From NCBI RefSeq assembly GCF_030247195.1, contig NC_080672.1:68241771-68305770 (forward strand): 64,000 bases of DNA, written 5' to 3'. Within the stretch, counting starts at the first letter, position 1, and each line of letters opens with the position of its first letter. This document shows, one piece after another, positions 28,150-38,966 of the stretch. The translations under genes were made by a program, and so were the position numbers. Under the pieces are notes generated by a model, which saw only the letters and a program-made list of their open reading frames with translations, searched no databases and was not told the DNA's origin. Source of the stretch: Topomyia yanbarensis (lineage: Eukaryota > Arthropoda > Insecta > Diptera > Culicidae).

Positions 28150-28930
28150 TTTGTTTTAATCATGAAGAACTTCATAGTGAAATAGAACGTTCAAAACCAT
28201 GATTTTTTGGATCAAATTTTGTATTTACTATATTACTCCCTAAGGAGAAAATTAGTTTAAAATTGGCTTTAAGATTTGGTATGCTTAATAAGTATTCTGA
28301 TCACCAAAGCATGTTGATGGTGTCACTTACTTTGGAGCAACATTTCGCATTTTACCAGAAGATTGTTCTTCTACTTGGCGCACTTTTTGATTCAATTTGT
28401 TTTTGGCGACGTTACTTTCTTCGAATTTGAAGCTGGCGATTACTAGAAACTCTATATGCTCTTGCTCAGTTTGCTAGATTGGATTTCTTCTACCACATCT
28501 CGAACACAATTCACTGACTGTACAGAAACCTTATGCTAAAGAACGGTTTTCCTGATTCTCTTTTTTGAAATTCAAGGCTTCCTCCACTCGCCATTCGAAG
28601 CGATTCGTAGAAATCACGCGTAAAATTATGCACTAAATCGGTGTTCGTTCGTTTGTAGAGAAATTTTAGCAAATCGAAACCAGCGTCATGCCACGTACTA
28701 ATTATGTCGGTACATAGCGAATAATGGGAACAAATCAGAACTTCGCTTATGTAACATTTTCAAAGAATCATATTTCCCATTCATTTAAATACTTGAAAAT
28801 TTTAAACAAGATCGTTGTATTTGATGATGATGATGATGGTCCCACCTCATACCCCCACAAAGGTGTGAGCTGAACGAGTTATCTAGAAGATAATTAATAT
28901 TTTAAATCATGACAAGACCAGTTAACAAAA
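28150..28930. other. non-coding stretch with a GATGAT simple repeat
   Basis: 28821-28838 is a short (GAT)n microsatellite. 28360-28690 could be very old coding DNA but I cannot identify it. Confidence 0.3.
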
Positions 28931-28939
28931 AAACGGACT

Positions 28940-29345
28940 GGTTCAATTTACAGACATAGCCTTTCCTTCAAAAGAACGTAACCAGATATATTTCGAATAT
29001 TCCATCAACAACCAGGGTCCATCAAGAAAATTTCCATTCCGGGAAGATACTTGATAGAATCGGGAATTGAACCCAATAGCTTCCATTTCTGATAATTCTC
29101 TGTAAGACTCCTCCCGCCTGACCAAGACATCGGTACTACCACCTGCTAAGGTGAGAAGTGACGAGCCTAGTGGCAGTGCAGAGTCTAATCGAGTTATATC
29201 ATCCACATCAGGCCCCTTTATTGAAAGTTGCGTACCACTAACCCAAGACAACCCAGGGATATTCCTTTCCGGGAATACCCTGGATTGATCAAGAATTGAA
29301 CCCGATATCTTGTTTTATCAGAAGAAATCACCAAGCCCCCCACTC
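28940..29345 (-). mobile_element. possible pair of tRNA-like SINE remnants
   Basis: Two B-box-like words on the minus strand (GGGTTCAATTCCC near 29060 and GGGTTCAATTC near 29295), each preceded by a loosely tRNA-like stretch, and a CAGGG-type inverted word pair at 29253-29282 (CCAGGGATATTCC / GGGAATACCCTGG). The evidence is weak and the limits are approximate. Confidence 0.35.
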
Positions 29346-29600
29346 AACGAACCAACTCCGTTATTGCCGCTATGGCAGCAATAACCGAGATTAACTCTAT
29401 TGTCGAGCAAAGCCAGCAAAGCAACTCCATCATCAAATCAGACCCTGATCACAACAAAAGTCTAAAAGCTTCAATTCAACCCGATGAGCTCTTAGTACTG
29501 GTCACCATGTTCGATTTCAAGTTAGTCTCTATCTGTTTATCGCGCGCGTGGCTCAGACTTCTGTAGACATCTCATTATTTTTAAAAACTATAATAAACAA
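29346..29600. other. non-coding gap
   Basis: No recognised feature; lies just beyond the likely 3' end of the LINE. Confidence 0.3.
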
Positions 29601-29744
29601 TTAACAAAAATCCATCATCATCATAGCGAATATAATAACTTAGTGTGACTAAATGCAAATAATAGAAGAGAAAAAAAATACAATCTTCGTGGTATTACAT
29701 AGTTATTCAAATAACTCCAAAATATGAAAATTCAACAAATCTGT

Positions 29745-32531
29745 CTACAAAGCAGATTTTACGTGTGAAATACATAGTGTTTTGAACTCCGCTAATGTTG
29801 CCGCACGTTTAATATATCTAGGCATCGAATTGAAAAAACTTATTCCTTTGTACAACAAGGAGTTCTGTGATCTACTAAATAAAAAGTTAGGTGTTCTTGC
29901 ATCAGACGCGTTTCTAGTGTTGTACCTATGCACATCACATCCTCTTTCAATTCGATCACACAAATATCGAGGTAGCATTCCATTAATAATTTTAAAAATG
30001 AACACCATTGTTAAGTAATAAATTCTTTGCTTCACAGAGAGCCATTGTAATGCGCTTAGCATGAAACTAGAGGAAGTGTATCTGTTACATTTTAAAATTA
30101 ATCGCATGATTCTATTTTGCAATCGCTGTAACCTCAATATTTGTGTTTGATTGGCAAGAAACAAAATGGACGGGCAGAAGTCAATATGTGGTGAAACAAT
30201 AGATTTATATAATAAAATTTTACTACTAATTGTTAAATCATTCTTCAGACGACACAATATACCATACTTTTTAGCAATCTTTTTGATGACATTGTCGATG
30301 TGAGACTTAAAGGTTAACTTATCATCAATGATTATTCCAAGATATTTTAATTCACTAACGCGATCAATAGTCTCACCATTTATTTCAACGTTAACGTCAG
30401 GCCTAGTATTAGCCGAAGAGATAATCATATATTTAGTTTTAGCAACATTTAACTTTAATTGTTTAAATTTTAACCAACGAGCAAGGGAATGCAAATCTTC
30501 GTTCAAATGCGCCACGGCTTCATCTATATCCTTAGCTGCAATGAACAGAACAGTGTCGTCAGCAAACAAATTTAAGTCACAGAATCGTAAAACTCGCCTA
30601 ATGTCATTTATATACATAATAAATAAAATAGGACCCAAGACACTACCTTGCGGCACTCCAAGAGGATTGTCGAGAGGACTAGATACAAAATCGTTAAAAC
30701 TAGTTTTCTGAGTTCTATCACATAGATAGTTTTCAAACCACTTATGTGCTATCCCTCCGATACCAAATCGCTCTAAAGTTTTCAAAAGTAAAGGTCTCGA
30801 AATTGTCTCAAAAGCGCGTTTCAGATCCAAAAATACAGCAAATATAGTCTCTTTAACCTCGATTTTCTCTTTCCATTTTGCTAACACTAGATTCAAAGCG
30901 GTTTCGCAAGAGTGTCCCTCTCGGTATCCCGATTGCTCCGGAATTAGCAAATTATTATTATTCAAATAACTCATCAGCTGGCCCTTAACAACAAGTTCTA
31001 AAATTTTCTCTAATGTGTGCAACATGTTAATGGGACGGTACTCTTCGGCTTTATCCGTCCCAGTAACTTTGGGAATAGGAATCACAAGTGACTCCTTCCA
31101 AACTGTCGGCACGTGCCCAGTTTGTAGCGATTCATTTACAAGATCCAGCAGATCGTGTCCGATGACATGAAAGCAATCCTGTATCACTTTTGCATTGACA
31201 TTATCGATACCAGCCGATTTTCCCAAAGAAAAACAAATATCTTTCAATTGTTCAAAAGTGATTGGGTGAAATCCGTCAAATCTACAGTTAGTATTAATCG
31301 GCTGTGTTATTTCCACAGGTTCACTGACCAGCTCAATACTTTGATTGATCAGTTGGACACTGTTAACGAAATAACTGTTCAATTTTTCAGCTATTATTTG
31401 TTCAGATTGTTCTTCTATCCCGTTAAAAGTTATGGACTGCGAGGAACTACGTTTAGGTTTAATTAAATTCTTTAGGATTTTCCATAACTCTTTGCTGTTG
31501 TTTTGATGTTGATCGATCTTCCTTTGAATATATTCACATTTGGTCTTCTTCAAGGCCCGTGAATAAATATTTCGCGCGTGTGTGTACCCATTCCAAAGAC
31601 GTTCACTATTAGTTCTGCAAAATTTCTTGTACTTTTTATCCCTTTTACGTTTAAGACGCAAAAGATCTAAAGAGTACCAGCTGTTCGATTTATTTGAATT
31701 AACAAACTTTTGAGAAACTAAACTATTTGTACACTCTTTTAACACGTTAGTTAGAACAGCTGCCTTGTTATCCAAATTTCCATTCAATTCCGTAAAATCC
31801 ATGCTTCTCGAAACCAGTTGAGACATAGCTTGTTTCGAATATCTTTTCCAGCACTTGATTTTAACTTTATCCTCTTCATGGTTAGGTTCATTCTCCAGTA
31901 AAATTGAAATTGTCTCATGGTCTGAAATTTTACAATCGGCCTCTACATACGAATGAACCCCATCAAAATTGGAATACACGTGATCTATCAATGTTCTACT
32001 GTGTCTGGAAATTCTTGTAAACTCACTAACCGTTTGCTTGAAATTGAAAAACTCTGCCAACTGCTTCAACTGATTCGAATTTTGATCATTGAGCCAATCA
32101 ATATTGAAATCGCCCGAAATTACATTAAGTTTACTTAAGTCAACGAAATTCTCCCACCAGTTTTCTAAAATTTCTAAAAACCGTCGATCGCTTGAACTAG
32201 GAGAATGGTATACTACTGCAAAATTTCCCATCTGCATGCCTCTTTCAACTGATATACCCAAGAACCAATTATTATCAACTGCTTCGTTTAACCGAACGTT
32301 GAATTTAATCGATTCTTTGGCGTAAATAGCAACTCCACCGGTATGTCTGGAATGAGATAGGCAAAAAGCAACTTTATAACCCGGAATGCTATACTGATCA
32401 AATGCATCAGCATCAACAATATGTGTTTCTGATATTAAAACCAACAATGGACGTTTGTTTTCTACAAGATGTCGCATTGCGACAAAGTTTGTAGATAACC
32501 CAGCTATATTTAAATACAATGTTTCAGACAA
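29745..32531 (-). CDS. LINE ORF2: endonuclease-reverse transcriptase
   Basis: 928 residues, uninterrupted. The N-terminal apurinic-type endonuclease is complete: N8, SETH (E35), the GGVAIY strand (~65), SGDFNIDW (D141, N143), LIDHVYSN (~181) and ISDH (D204, H205). A linker of about 200 residues carries the basic RLKRKRDKKYKKF segment. The reverse transcriptase follows with FLDLKRAFET (D569), the GVPQGSVLGP motif (~625) and FADDTVLF (D658, D659), then LKYLGIIIDD and a C-terminal YNTRNA segment. It would nick target DNA and copy the element's RNA at the nick. No frameshift or stop. The start (MSETLYLNIAGLS) lies 18 nt after the ORF1 stop, so reinitiation is a likely mode of translation. Confidence 0.92.
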   Translation of the reverse strand: MSETLYLNIAGLSTNFVAMRHLVENKRPLLVLISETHIVDADAFDQYSIPGYKVAFCLSHSRHTGGVAIYAKESIKFNVRLNEAVDNNWFLGISVERGMQMGNFAVVYHSPSSSDRRFLEILENWWENFVDLSKLNVISGDFNIDWLNDQNSNQLKQLAEFFNFKQTVSEFTRISRHSRTLIDHVYSNFDGVHSYVEADCKISDHETISILLENEPNHEEDKVKIKCWKRYSKQAMSQLVSRSMDFTELNGNLDNKAAVLTNVLKECTNSLVSQKFVNSNKSNSWYSLDLLRLKRKRDKKYKKFCRTNSERLWNGYTHARNIYSRALKKTKCEYIQRKIDQHQNNSKELWKILKNLIKPKRSSSQSITFNGIEEQSEQIIAEKLNSYFVNSVQLINQSIELVSEPVEITQPINTNCRFDGFHPITFEQLKDICFSLGKSAGIDNVNAKVIQDCFHVIGHDLLDLVNESLQTGHVPTVWKESLVIPIPKVTGTDKAEEYRPINMLHTLEKILELVVKGQLMSYLNNNNLLIPEQSGYREGHSCETALNLVLAKWKEKIEVKETIFAVFLDLKRAFETISRPLLLKTLERFGIGGIAHKWFENYLCDRTQKTSFNDFVSSPLDNPLGVPQGSVLGPILFIMYINDIRRVLRFCDLNLFADDTVLFIAAKDIDEAVAHLNEDLHSLARWLKFKQLKLNVAKTKYMIISSANTRPDVNVEINGETIDRVSELKYLGIIIDDKLTFKSHIDNVIKKIAKKYGILCRLKNDLTISSKILLYKSIVSPHIDFCPSILFLANQTQILRLQRLQNRIMRLILKCNRYTSSSFMLSALQWLSVKQRIYYLTMVFIFKIINGMLPRYLCDRIERGCDVHRYNTRNASDARTPNFLFSRSQNSLLYKGISFFNSMPRYIKRAATLAEFKTLCISHVKSAL

Positions 32532-32549
32532 CCTCTCGTTTGTTAGTTG

Positions 32550-33986
32550 CTATTCACTTGACCAAACGTTGCTTTTTTTCAATTCTAGCAGTCTCCGATA
32601 TACTGAACACTGCTTACTAAATGCCGCATGATTTACGTCCAAATTCATTTTACGTTCATTATTCTTTTTAATACAATTAACGCATTTAAAATCCGTTGAC
32701 GAGCATTCAGATGTTCTATGTGCTCCATTACATCTGGAGCATGTTTCTTTATTCACGCATCCCGTGCTCTTATGACCATATTCTCCACAGTTGAAGCAGC
32801 GCAGCACGTTAAAGGCCTCAAAAACAGAACACCTATCCCAACCAATGTTTACCGCACGGGCTGACATCAGGCTGCTATAAGTGTCCTTATCAACTTCAAT
32901 TATAACATTGTATTTGTTATATTTGAAGCGTGGATTTTGGAAATTGGCAACAACTTTAACATATTCAAACGGAATACCCTCATTCTGACTCTTCAATAAG
33001 TCAATGAAGACTTCTTCAGAGTATCGATCACTCATCCCCATTATTTTTATCTTCGGTTTACCGGGTATCGGTATAACAGCATTATACTTTTCACCCAGAT
33101 TGCTTACAATGTTTTCTTTCACCGACTCAATATTATCCCGAGTTGCACACTCCACAATAATCGAGCCATCTTTACCGTTTTTAAAGTTGCTAATTTTGTG
33201 CACCTTTGGATCTAATTTATTTTTTAATTCATTCCTCGTGTCGTCACTCGATTGCAACGGCTCGACTGGTTTAATCACAATGACCGGGCGAGCCTTACGT
33301 TTCGTTTGACTTCTAGTTCTAATTTTATTCGTCCCTGTAGCTCCCGACAAAACATTCGCATAAGTAATTCTACTATTTTTATCAAAAACCTCGTCATTAT
33401 TTCCATCATCGTCTATTTCAATTAACATCGGTTCATCTTCTTTATTCGTCAAAATTTTTCGTTTTCTACTGGGATTCCCGTCCGATTCAGAATGAACCTT
33501 CGTATTACTAAAATTCCTCTTTCTGTTCATTCCAACTAATTCAATTTCACGCTTAACATTTTCATTAAAACAACTTTTAAAATCTTCCAACTTTTTGGCA
33601 ACACTGTTTTCCAAGCCAGCCAATTTACTCTCGAGAGAGTTGTTGAAAGACCTGATCAGTTTTTCTATTCCGTTTTCTACTGCGATGTTTATCTGTGCAT
33701 CGATGTTTTTTCGGGCATCAGTGAGAGATTCAGAAATGGAAGCGAATTGTTCCATTTTCTTATCCAACTCAATGATTATCGAACTGACATCCTGCACACC
33801 AGAAGACTGGGTTGATAAACATTTTGCAAATTTGTAGCAAAGACTTGCATTATCAGCCACCCAATTTACCATGGCCTTTGTTAACCCGGAACATTTTTGA
33901 TGGTATTTATCGCCGCAAAAAAGGCATAGTACAAGACCTTCGGCGAGACTCACCGTGCCCGTACACTTTGCACACAGGCCACTCAT
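32550..33986 (-). CDS. LINE ORF1: zinc-finger RNA-binding protein
   Basis: 478 residues from the second Met (MSGLCAKCTG); an alternative start six codons upstream exists at 34004. The N-terminus has a PHD-like finger (CAKC...CLFCGDKYHQKC), though its last metal pair is not obvious. A helical, charged region (~60-170) likely forms a coiled coil. A basic stretch with RSRQ-type residues follows. There is an RRM-like fold around SIIVECATRDNIESVKENI, and three CCHC-type knuckles: CFNCGEYGHKSTGC, CSRCNGAHRTSEC, and CVNC with NHAAFSKQC. ORF1 proteins coat the element RNA and help target-primed reverse transcription. The lack of any stop or frameshift matches ORF2 and suggests a recent copy. Confidence 0.88.
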   Translation of the reverse strand: MSGLCAKCTGTVSLAEGLVLCLFCGDKYHQKCSGLTKAMVNWVADNASLCYKFAKCLSTQSSGVQDVSSIIIELDKKMEQFASISESLTDARKNIDAQINIAVENGIEKLIRSFNNSLESKLAGLENSVAKKLEDFKSCFNENVKREIELVGMNRKRNFSNTKVHSESDGNPSRKRKILTNKEDEPMLIEIDDDGNNDEVFDKNSRITYANVLSGATGTNKIRTRSQTKRKARPVIVIKPVEPLQSSDDTRNELKNKLDPKVHKISNFKNGKDGSIIVECATRDNIESVKENIVSNLGEKYNAVIPIPGKPKIKIMGMSDRYSEEVFIDLLKSQNEGIPFEYVKVVANFQNPRFKYNKYNVIIEVDKDTYSSLMSARAVNIGWDRCSVFEAFNVLRCFNCGEYGHKSTGCVNKETCSRCNGAHRTSECSSTDFKCVNCIKKNNERKMNLDVNHAAFSKQCSVYRRLLELKKSNVWSSE

Positions 33987-34244
33987 TATAGGCAAATTAA
34001 ACAACAGCTGGAGAAGCGGGACAAAACAAAAAAATATAACACTGCGTCACCTCGCTGCTGGGAAACGTACAAAGCCAGCCGATGCAGCGAAATGAAATCC
34101 GAAAATCACAGAACAATAATAGTCTGTATGACTACACACTATACTTATCTGAATGATATTCCGATTAGCGATTAGCGCCCACAAAGTTTTCAACGAAAAG
34201 CAAAGTATTTCTCACAAATTTAAGCGATTGCTTCCTGCACTATG

Positions 34245-35230
34245 TACACACAAGTTACCATATTCACTTTCACAATTAATTATAATATATGTAATTATAT
34301 TCGACCCATTAAACCTATAACACCATATTGCTGGTCGATATTTTGAAATGGGCACTTATATTGAAAGGTTTGATTAGGATAAAACTGTGCGGTAAAGCTA
34401 GTTTTCAGTTTGTAAGTTGGAGATTTCAACTACACTCTACAAAGGCATGTATAGAGAGTCTCAGAGCATACATAACTAAACAAATAATTCTCTTTCTGCT
34501 CAAATTATCACAGTTCCTCAAGGGCAAAGCAGTCACAACATTAACCGTACGTGAGCTCGCTAACTATTCAAATTTTGGCTCGTCATAATGTGTACCATAA
34601 AACTGCATGACGCTTCTAAATTCCCTGTCTACAAACACTTCTGATTATCCAGCGTGGATTGGGGGATCGGAGACGAATGACAACTTTAATGTCACAATTA
34701 GTGTTTACTTATATGTTCTGTAGATGGGCAATTACTGTACCCAAAATTGGGTCGGATTTTCAATACTGGTACTACCGGAATCACAATAATAATAGAGTCA
34801 ATACTTTACTTATAGCTAAAAAAATCGAAATTGCATTTGTTATCAAATTTAATGGATTTGCTTACACTTGGTTAAATGAAGTGGTAAAATTAAAAAATTA
34901 ATGTGATAATTTATAAAATATTTGGCATTGAAGTAGGGAAATACAAACCTGGAATCTTTTTACCACAACAGCTTCTGGTCGAATAGGAGGGGGGTACGTG
35001 CCCCCCGTGCCCCTCCCTGGAGTCGCCAGTGTTCATATCACATTTCGTCAGTTGACCGTGGTATCGACATTAAATCTAAAATTCATCAATAAAAAGTGAT
35101 AGATCACTTCTGAAGCGTATCGTACATTGTCAATATTTTCCATTAGCGCTGAGTGACTATCATTACCGCCTAAGAACCTGGATATTGGTCCGTCAACACA
35201 TAGATCGGGACCAACCAGGGGCGGACCTAG
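34245..35230. other. non-coding stretch with small repeat pieces
   Basis: 34325-34360 (GATATTTTGAAATGGGCAC) resembles 10889-10925. 34987-35015 is a GC-rich short palindrome (GGGGGGTACGTGCCCCCC). 35208-35260 (CAGGGGCGGACCTAG, TTCGGGAGGGGTCC) looks like the end of another short element. No gene. Confidence 0.35.
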
Positions 35231-35267
35231 AAAAAAAATTCGGGAGGGGTCCGAAATTTCGATTTTA

Positions 35268-36224
35268 ACCTGGAATTTCCTGACCTGTCGCACCGGCAGT
35301 TGGGAAAAATGTTGAATATTCACCATTCAACCGTCTCCAGAGTGTTGAAACGGTTCCAGGAGCGGTTGACGTTGGACCACGGCAAAGGAGCTGGAAGAAA
35401 ACCGGGACCGGAGAATAAAAAGACGGAGGAAAAGGTGATGCGGATGATTAAAGCAAATCCCAACGTCTCAAGCCGTGATTTGGCTAAAAAGATCGGCATG
35501 TCGCAGAGCTACGTCCAGAATGCAAAAAAGAGAGCTGGACTACATACATACAAGGTACAGAACTTCCCAAACCGCGATGAGCGGCAACAATCGACGGCTA
35601 AAACTCGGGCACGGAAGCTCTACGAGAAGATGCTGACAAAATATGGCTGCTGTGTGATGGACGACGAAACGTATATAAAAGCCATTTTTAAGCAAATTCC
35701 GGGGTTGGAGTTTTTCACCGGCAAAGCTGTCGAAGTTCGCCTCCAAATATCTCATTTGGCAGGCCATCTGCTCTTGCGGACTGAGGAGTGAGCCTTTCGT
35801 GACAAAGGGCATAGTAAATAGCGAGATCTACAAATCTGAGTGCCTCGAGAAGCGCCTTTTGCCGTTCTTTCAGCAGCACGACGAAGCTCCGCTATTTTGG
35901 CCAGATTTGGCATCATGCCACTATTCTAAAAGTGTCCTGGAGTGGTATAAGGCTAATTCTGTCCATTTTGTTCCAAAGGACATGAATCCGCCAAACTGTC
36001 CGGAGCTGCGCCCCGTGGAGCAGTACTGGGCAATGATGAAGCGGGAACTTCGGAAGAGCAAGAAGACAGTCAAAGACGAGAAGGACATGTTAAGAAAAAG
36101 GAAAAAAAAAACTGAGAAACTGGTACCGGATTACACTGTAAAGACTTTGATGGAGGGCATCAACGTAAATGCGTTCAATTTTACACTCAAGGCTCCATCG
36201 ATTAACTTTTCTTTTGATTTTTGA
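35268..36224 (+). pseudogene. mariner transposase, D,D37E (ITmD37E-type), frameshifted
   Basis: Two frames make one transposase. Frame 1 (to 35791): DNA-binding helix-turn-helix LGKMLNIHHSTVSRVLKRF, a basic GAGRKPGPENKK linker, a second helix-turn-helix (NVSSRDLAKKIGMSQSYVQNAKKRAG), and the first catalytic Asp in MDDETYIKA. Frame 2 (reading from about 35730 to 36224) resumes with KYLIWQAICSCG, then FWPDLASCHYS (second Asp) and ELRPVEQYW (Glu). Exactly 37 residues separate Asp and Glu, the spacing of the mosquito ITmD37E clade. A single-base shift near 35725-35732 separates the frames. The N-terminus is cut: homologous codons (DLSHRQ) run upstream of the first Met to about 35268, where unrelated sequence begins. 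Confidence 0.88.
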
Positions 36225-36345
36225 AGTAAATATATGTATAAAACTACCCTAAAATTTTGGTTTTTGGTTTGATTTTAAACATTATAAAAAAATTGGCATG
36301 ACATTTTCGGTGTCGCAATAATTTCGTATTCGCCCTTTACCACTC
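36225..36345 (+). mobile_element. 3' end and right terminus of the D,D37E mariner
   Basis: After the transposase stop, AT-rich DNA runs to GGTGTCGCAATAATTTCGTA and CGCCCTTTA, a plausible right terminal repeat next to a TA. The left terminus is missing, so the copy cannot move by itself. Confidence 0.5.
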
Positions 36346-36349
36346 AACT

Positions 36350-37565
36350 TGGACAACCATTATCTGAACAAACTAAATGATTTACTCGTACAAAGACTAG
36401 AAATAAACAATAGAACCTACTAGCAATGTTGCAAATATTCTTCGCCGAACTAGTTCATTCGTTCATCATCGATGCGATATTCGTCGCGTCATTCACCCAT
36501 GCCTCGAATAACGCTGCGCCGTTCGTCACACGGAAGCACAGAATCAGCGAAAACGAATAATACAAACAAACAAAACATCCGAATCTGATGACTGCTGTTC
36601 GCTGCTTGTTCGCATCGTTGTTTGTTGAATTTAGCCATTCATGCAATGTTCATCTTCACCCATCGTTCGGATCGGCACACGAATGGCTTAGGTGATAATC
36701 ACCACTAGCCATTCTTCGCTAAGGATTCTTCGTTCTTCATTCCTCCTGCATTGCGACCAAGAAAAACAAATTTCTTGTTCATTGATGGAAGGGTCAGAGC
36801 TTCATGACTGAAGTGGTGCAGAAATGCTTGCTATGTTCGGAATAGGATGACTTTTGCTATAAACAACAATTAGTAGTACATAATGATTATTTGCTGATGT
36901 TTTTATCAGATTTGAAACGGGAAGCTGCGTACAAGCAAAGCAAAACAAATCAATTACATTTGTAAATCTGCGGATGTCTCGCGGGCGAAAACCGAATCAA
37001 TACAATTATGAATCTACATAGTAGACTATTGGTACTTCAAATAACTTTTTTTCTAATGATGAAATCAACACTGGGTGATAGTTTCCTTGAATCTACGTTT
37101 AATGATTTTCTTAGGACCATTTGGCACAAATAGCAATCGTAAGACGAAATACTCTTATATAATATAATTTCTATATCTATAGAAGTATAATCAAGCCACA
37201 AGTTTTTGACAAATCGATGCATTCCGATTTCAACCAAACTTAGCAAATATTAAACTTTTTGCCAAAACTGAACCGGTTAGTCTTATACCCTAGTATCAAT
37301 TGAGGTTTTATCGTACTTTTATAGCCACTCATAACATTTAAATTGCACTTGTAGCGTGCTATAAAACTTAAATTGTTGCTTGTAAACATAAGTTTTTGTA
37401 CCATGAAAGACTATTCTTTAGCTTAAATAGCAGCTAATATGGTTTTAATTTCAGCAAAATCTAGCATGTTTTCAATAAAGTTGTACAACAAAGCATTACA
37501 GAAAAAATGCTGAATATGTATATCTCACTTGACATGACATCAAGAAATAAAATTTGGATATATTC
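36350..37565. other. non-coding stretch
   Basis: 36440-36760 is rich in ATTCGTTC/CATTC words, like 41450-41730. No gene recognised. Confidence 0.3.
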
Positions 37566-37568
37566 TAT

Positions 37569-37975
37569 TAAGGGGCTACACCACTGTAGAGCACGCCAAA
37601 CATATCATAAAAATCGACACAAAATTAATTAAAAAAGCTAAGCAATAAAAAAATCCTACGTACGTCGATGGAGAAATCAATTTTGAATATACTGTGAAAA
37701 TTTCCAAGCGTTCAAAAATCATTTGTTCGAGATACATTTGCGGCCAGCTCAAAAAAAGTAGCTTCGAGAAAAACGCGGTTAAAGTTTTCAGTACACACGA
37801 GATATACATAAGAGGCATTGCGGTAGAATTGAAAATCTGAATATTTATGTATTGTTTTCGTCTTCCATGTTTTGGGATATGATTTTTAACATTCTAAAGC
37901 CATTTTTGACTAATAAATTTAAAATCGACTTTTTTTTTTATTCTACAGTGCTGTGCCACTTTAAAACCGTTTTTA
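37569..37975. mobile_element. possible TIR element, ~400 bp
   Basis: Ends TTAAGGGGCTACACCACTGTAG and, reversed on the right, TTAAAGTGGCACAGCACTGTAG. They are similar enough to be inverted termini next to a TTAA/TTTAA. The interior is AT-rich with no coding. Confidence 0.45.
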
Positions 37976-38325
37976 GATAAATTTAGTAATTATTATTTAA
38001 CATAAATGTAATCCCTGGACATATTAAACAATATTTTAGAGCGCATGAGATGTTTAAGGACACCAACCACTAAACTATTTTCATTTGAAAGTTATAAGAA
38101 CTTCGTCATCTTCGAATAAAGTGCCTGAAAGTAAAAACTATTTTTTCCATAAAGAATATACGACTTTTTAGAAAAAAAGGGCCTGAAAATGCCAAAACAA
38201 TTTTTTTTAAATGTTGCAATATTCATTCAAAATCCTATATAAAAAGTGTTCATAATTTATTCACGGAACAAACTAGAGTCTAGGGAATCAATATGTCAAG
38301 ACATATCAATCCTGTAGGCCAGATT

Positions 38326-38366
38326 TTTAAAGGCAAAAGTTTTCTTCGAAAACTTTTGCCTTTAAA
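38326..38366. repeat. perfect 19-bp hairpin
   Basis: TTTAAAGGCAAAAGTTTTC, a 3-nt loop TTC, then the exact reverse complement ending at 38366. Confidence 0.9.
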
Positions 38367-38369
38367 CAA

Positions 38370-38960
38370 AATTTCTTTTATGGAGAAGCGCCTAAATAAT
38401 ATGAGAAATGGACGTTAAAAATATCAATATTTTCCAATATCGCTCAAGTGTTCTACAAGTCATGACATACTATGAAGTTGAACGGAAATAAGCTTTGCTT
38501 GCCATAATCAGTGCTACTGGAATATTAAACAGAAATATTTTTAATGAAAAAGTGTTCATAACAGTTTCATAAATAAATTCAAAATGTCTAGCGTGAAAAT
38601 GCGTTCCACGTAATGCTTTTTTTTGAATCGACTAATTTTGATCAGAAATGTGTTGATTATCTTGAAGCTTGAGTAACTAAATTTGATCAAGTTGTTTATT
38701 TTAAGTGGGTGAATCTTAAATGTAAGATTGCTTGGAACTTGGTACTTCTAGTATATTTCGAAAATGTACGTAAATTTAATTGCTCCGACGATAGAGTAGG
38801 GGAACATGGGGAGACTTGACTAAGCGTAAGATTCTACATTTGGCTACAACGTATTCTATTCGGTTTTTAATTTTTTTTAAAATATTTTTATACTTGTTTC
38901 GATCCCTTAAGGTAATTATAAATGTTTGAAATGAAAAATCCTTTCATCATAGAAAATATT
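38370..38960. other. non-coding stretch, nothing recognised
   Basis: AT-rich. A word GGGGAACATGGGGAGACTTG near 38800 resembles the G-rich ends of the elements at 52.9 and 63.35 kb. Confidence 0.3.
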
Positions 38961-38966
38961 CTGCTC

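Larger units (their letters stand above)
29605..34240 (-). mobile_element. LINE (non-LTR retrotransposon) with both ORFs intact
   Basis: About 4.6 kb on the minus strand. It has a ~240-bp 5' leader, ORF1 (zinc-finger, RNA-binding type), an 18-nt gap, ORF2 (AP endonuclease plus reverse transcriptase) and a ~140-bp 3' end. That end finishes near CTATGATGATGATGG, a short trinucleotide tail of the sort used by CR1/L2-type LINEs instead of poly-A. There is no RNase H. The domain set suggests the CR1/L2/Daphne side of the LINE tree; I cannot place it further. End points are estimates, as no target duplication was found. Confidence 0.85.

Noticed and set aside
29782..33837. Plus-strand frames across the LINE
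   Set aside because: Antisense shadows of intact ORF1 and ORF2.
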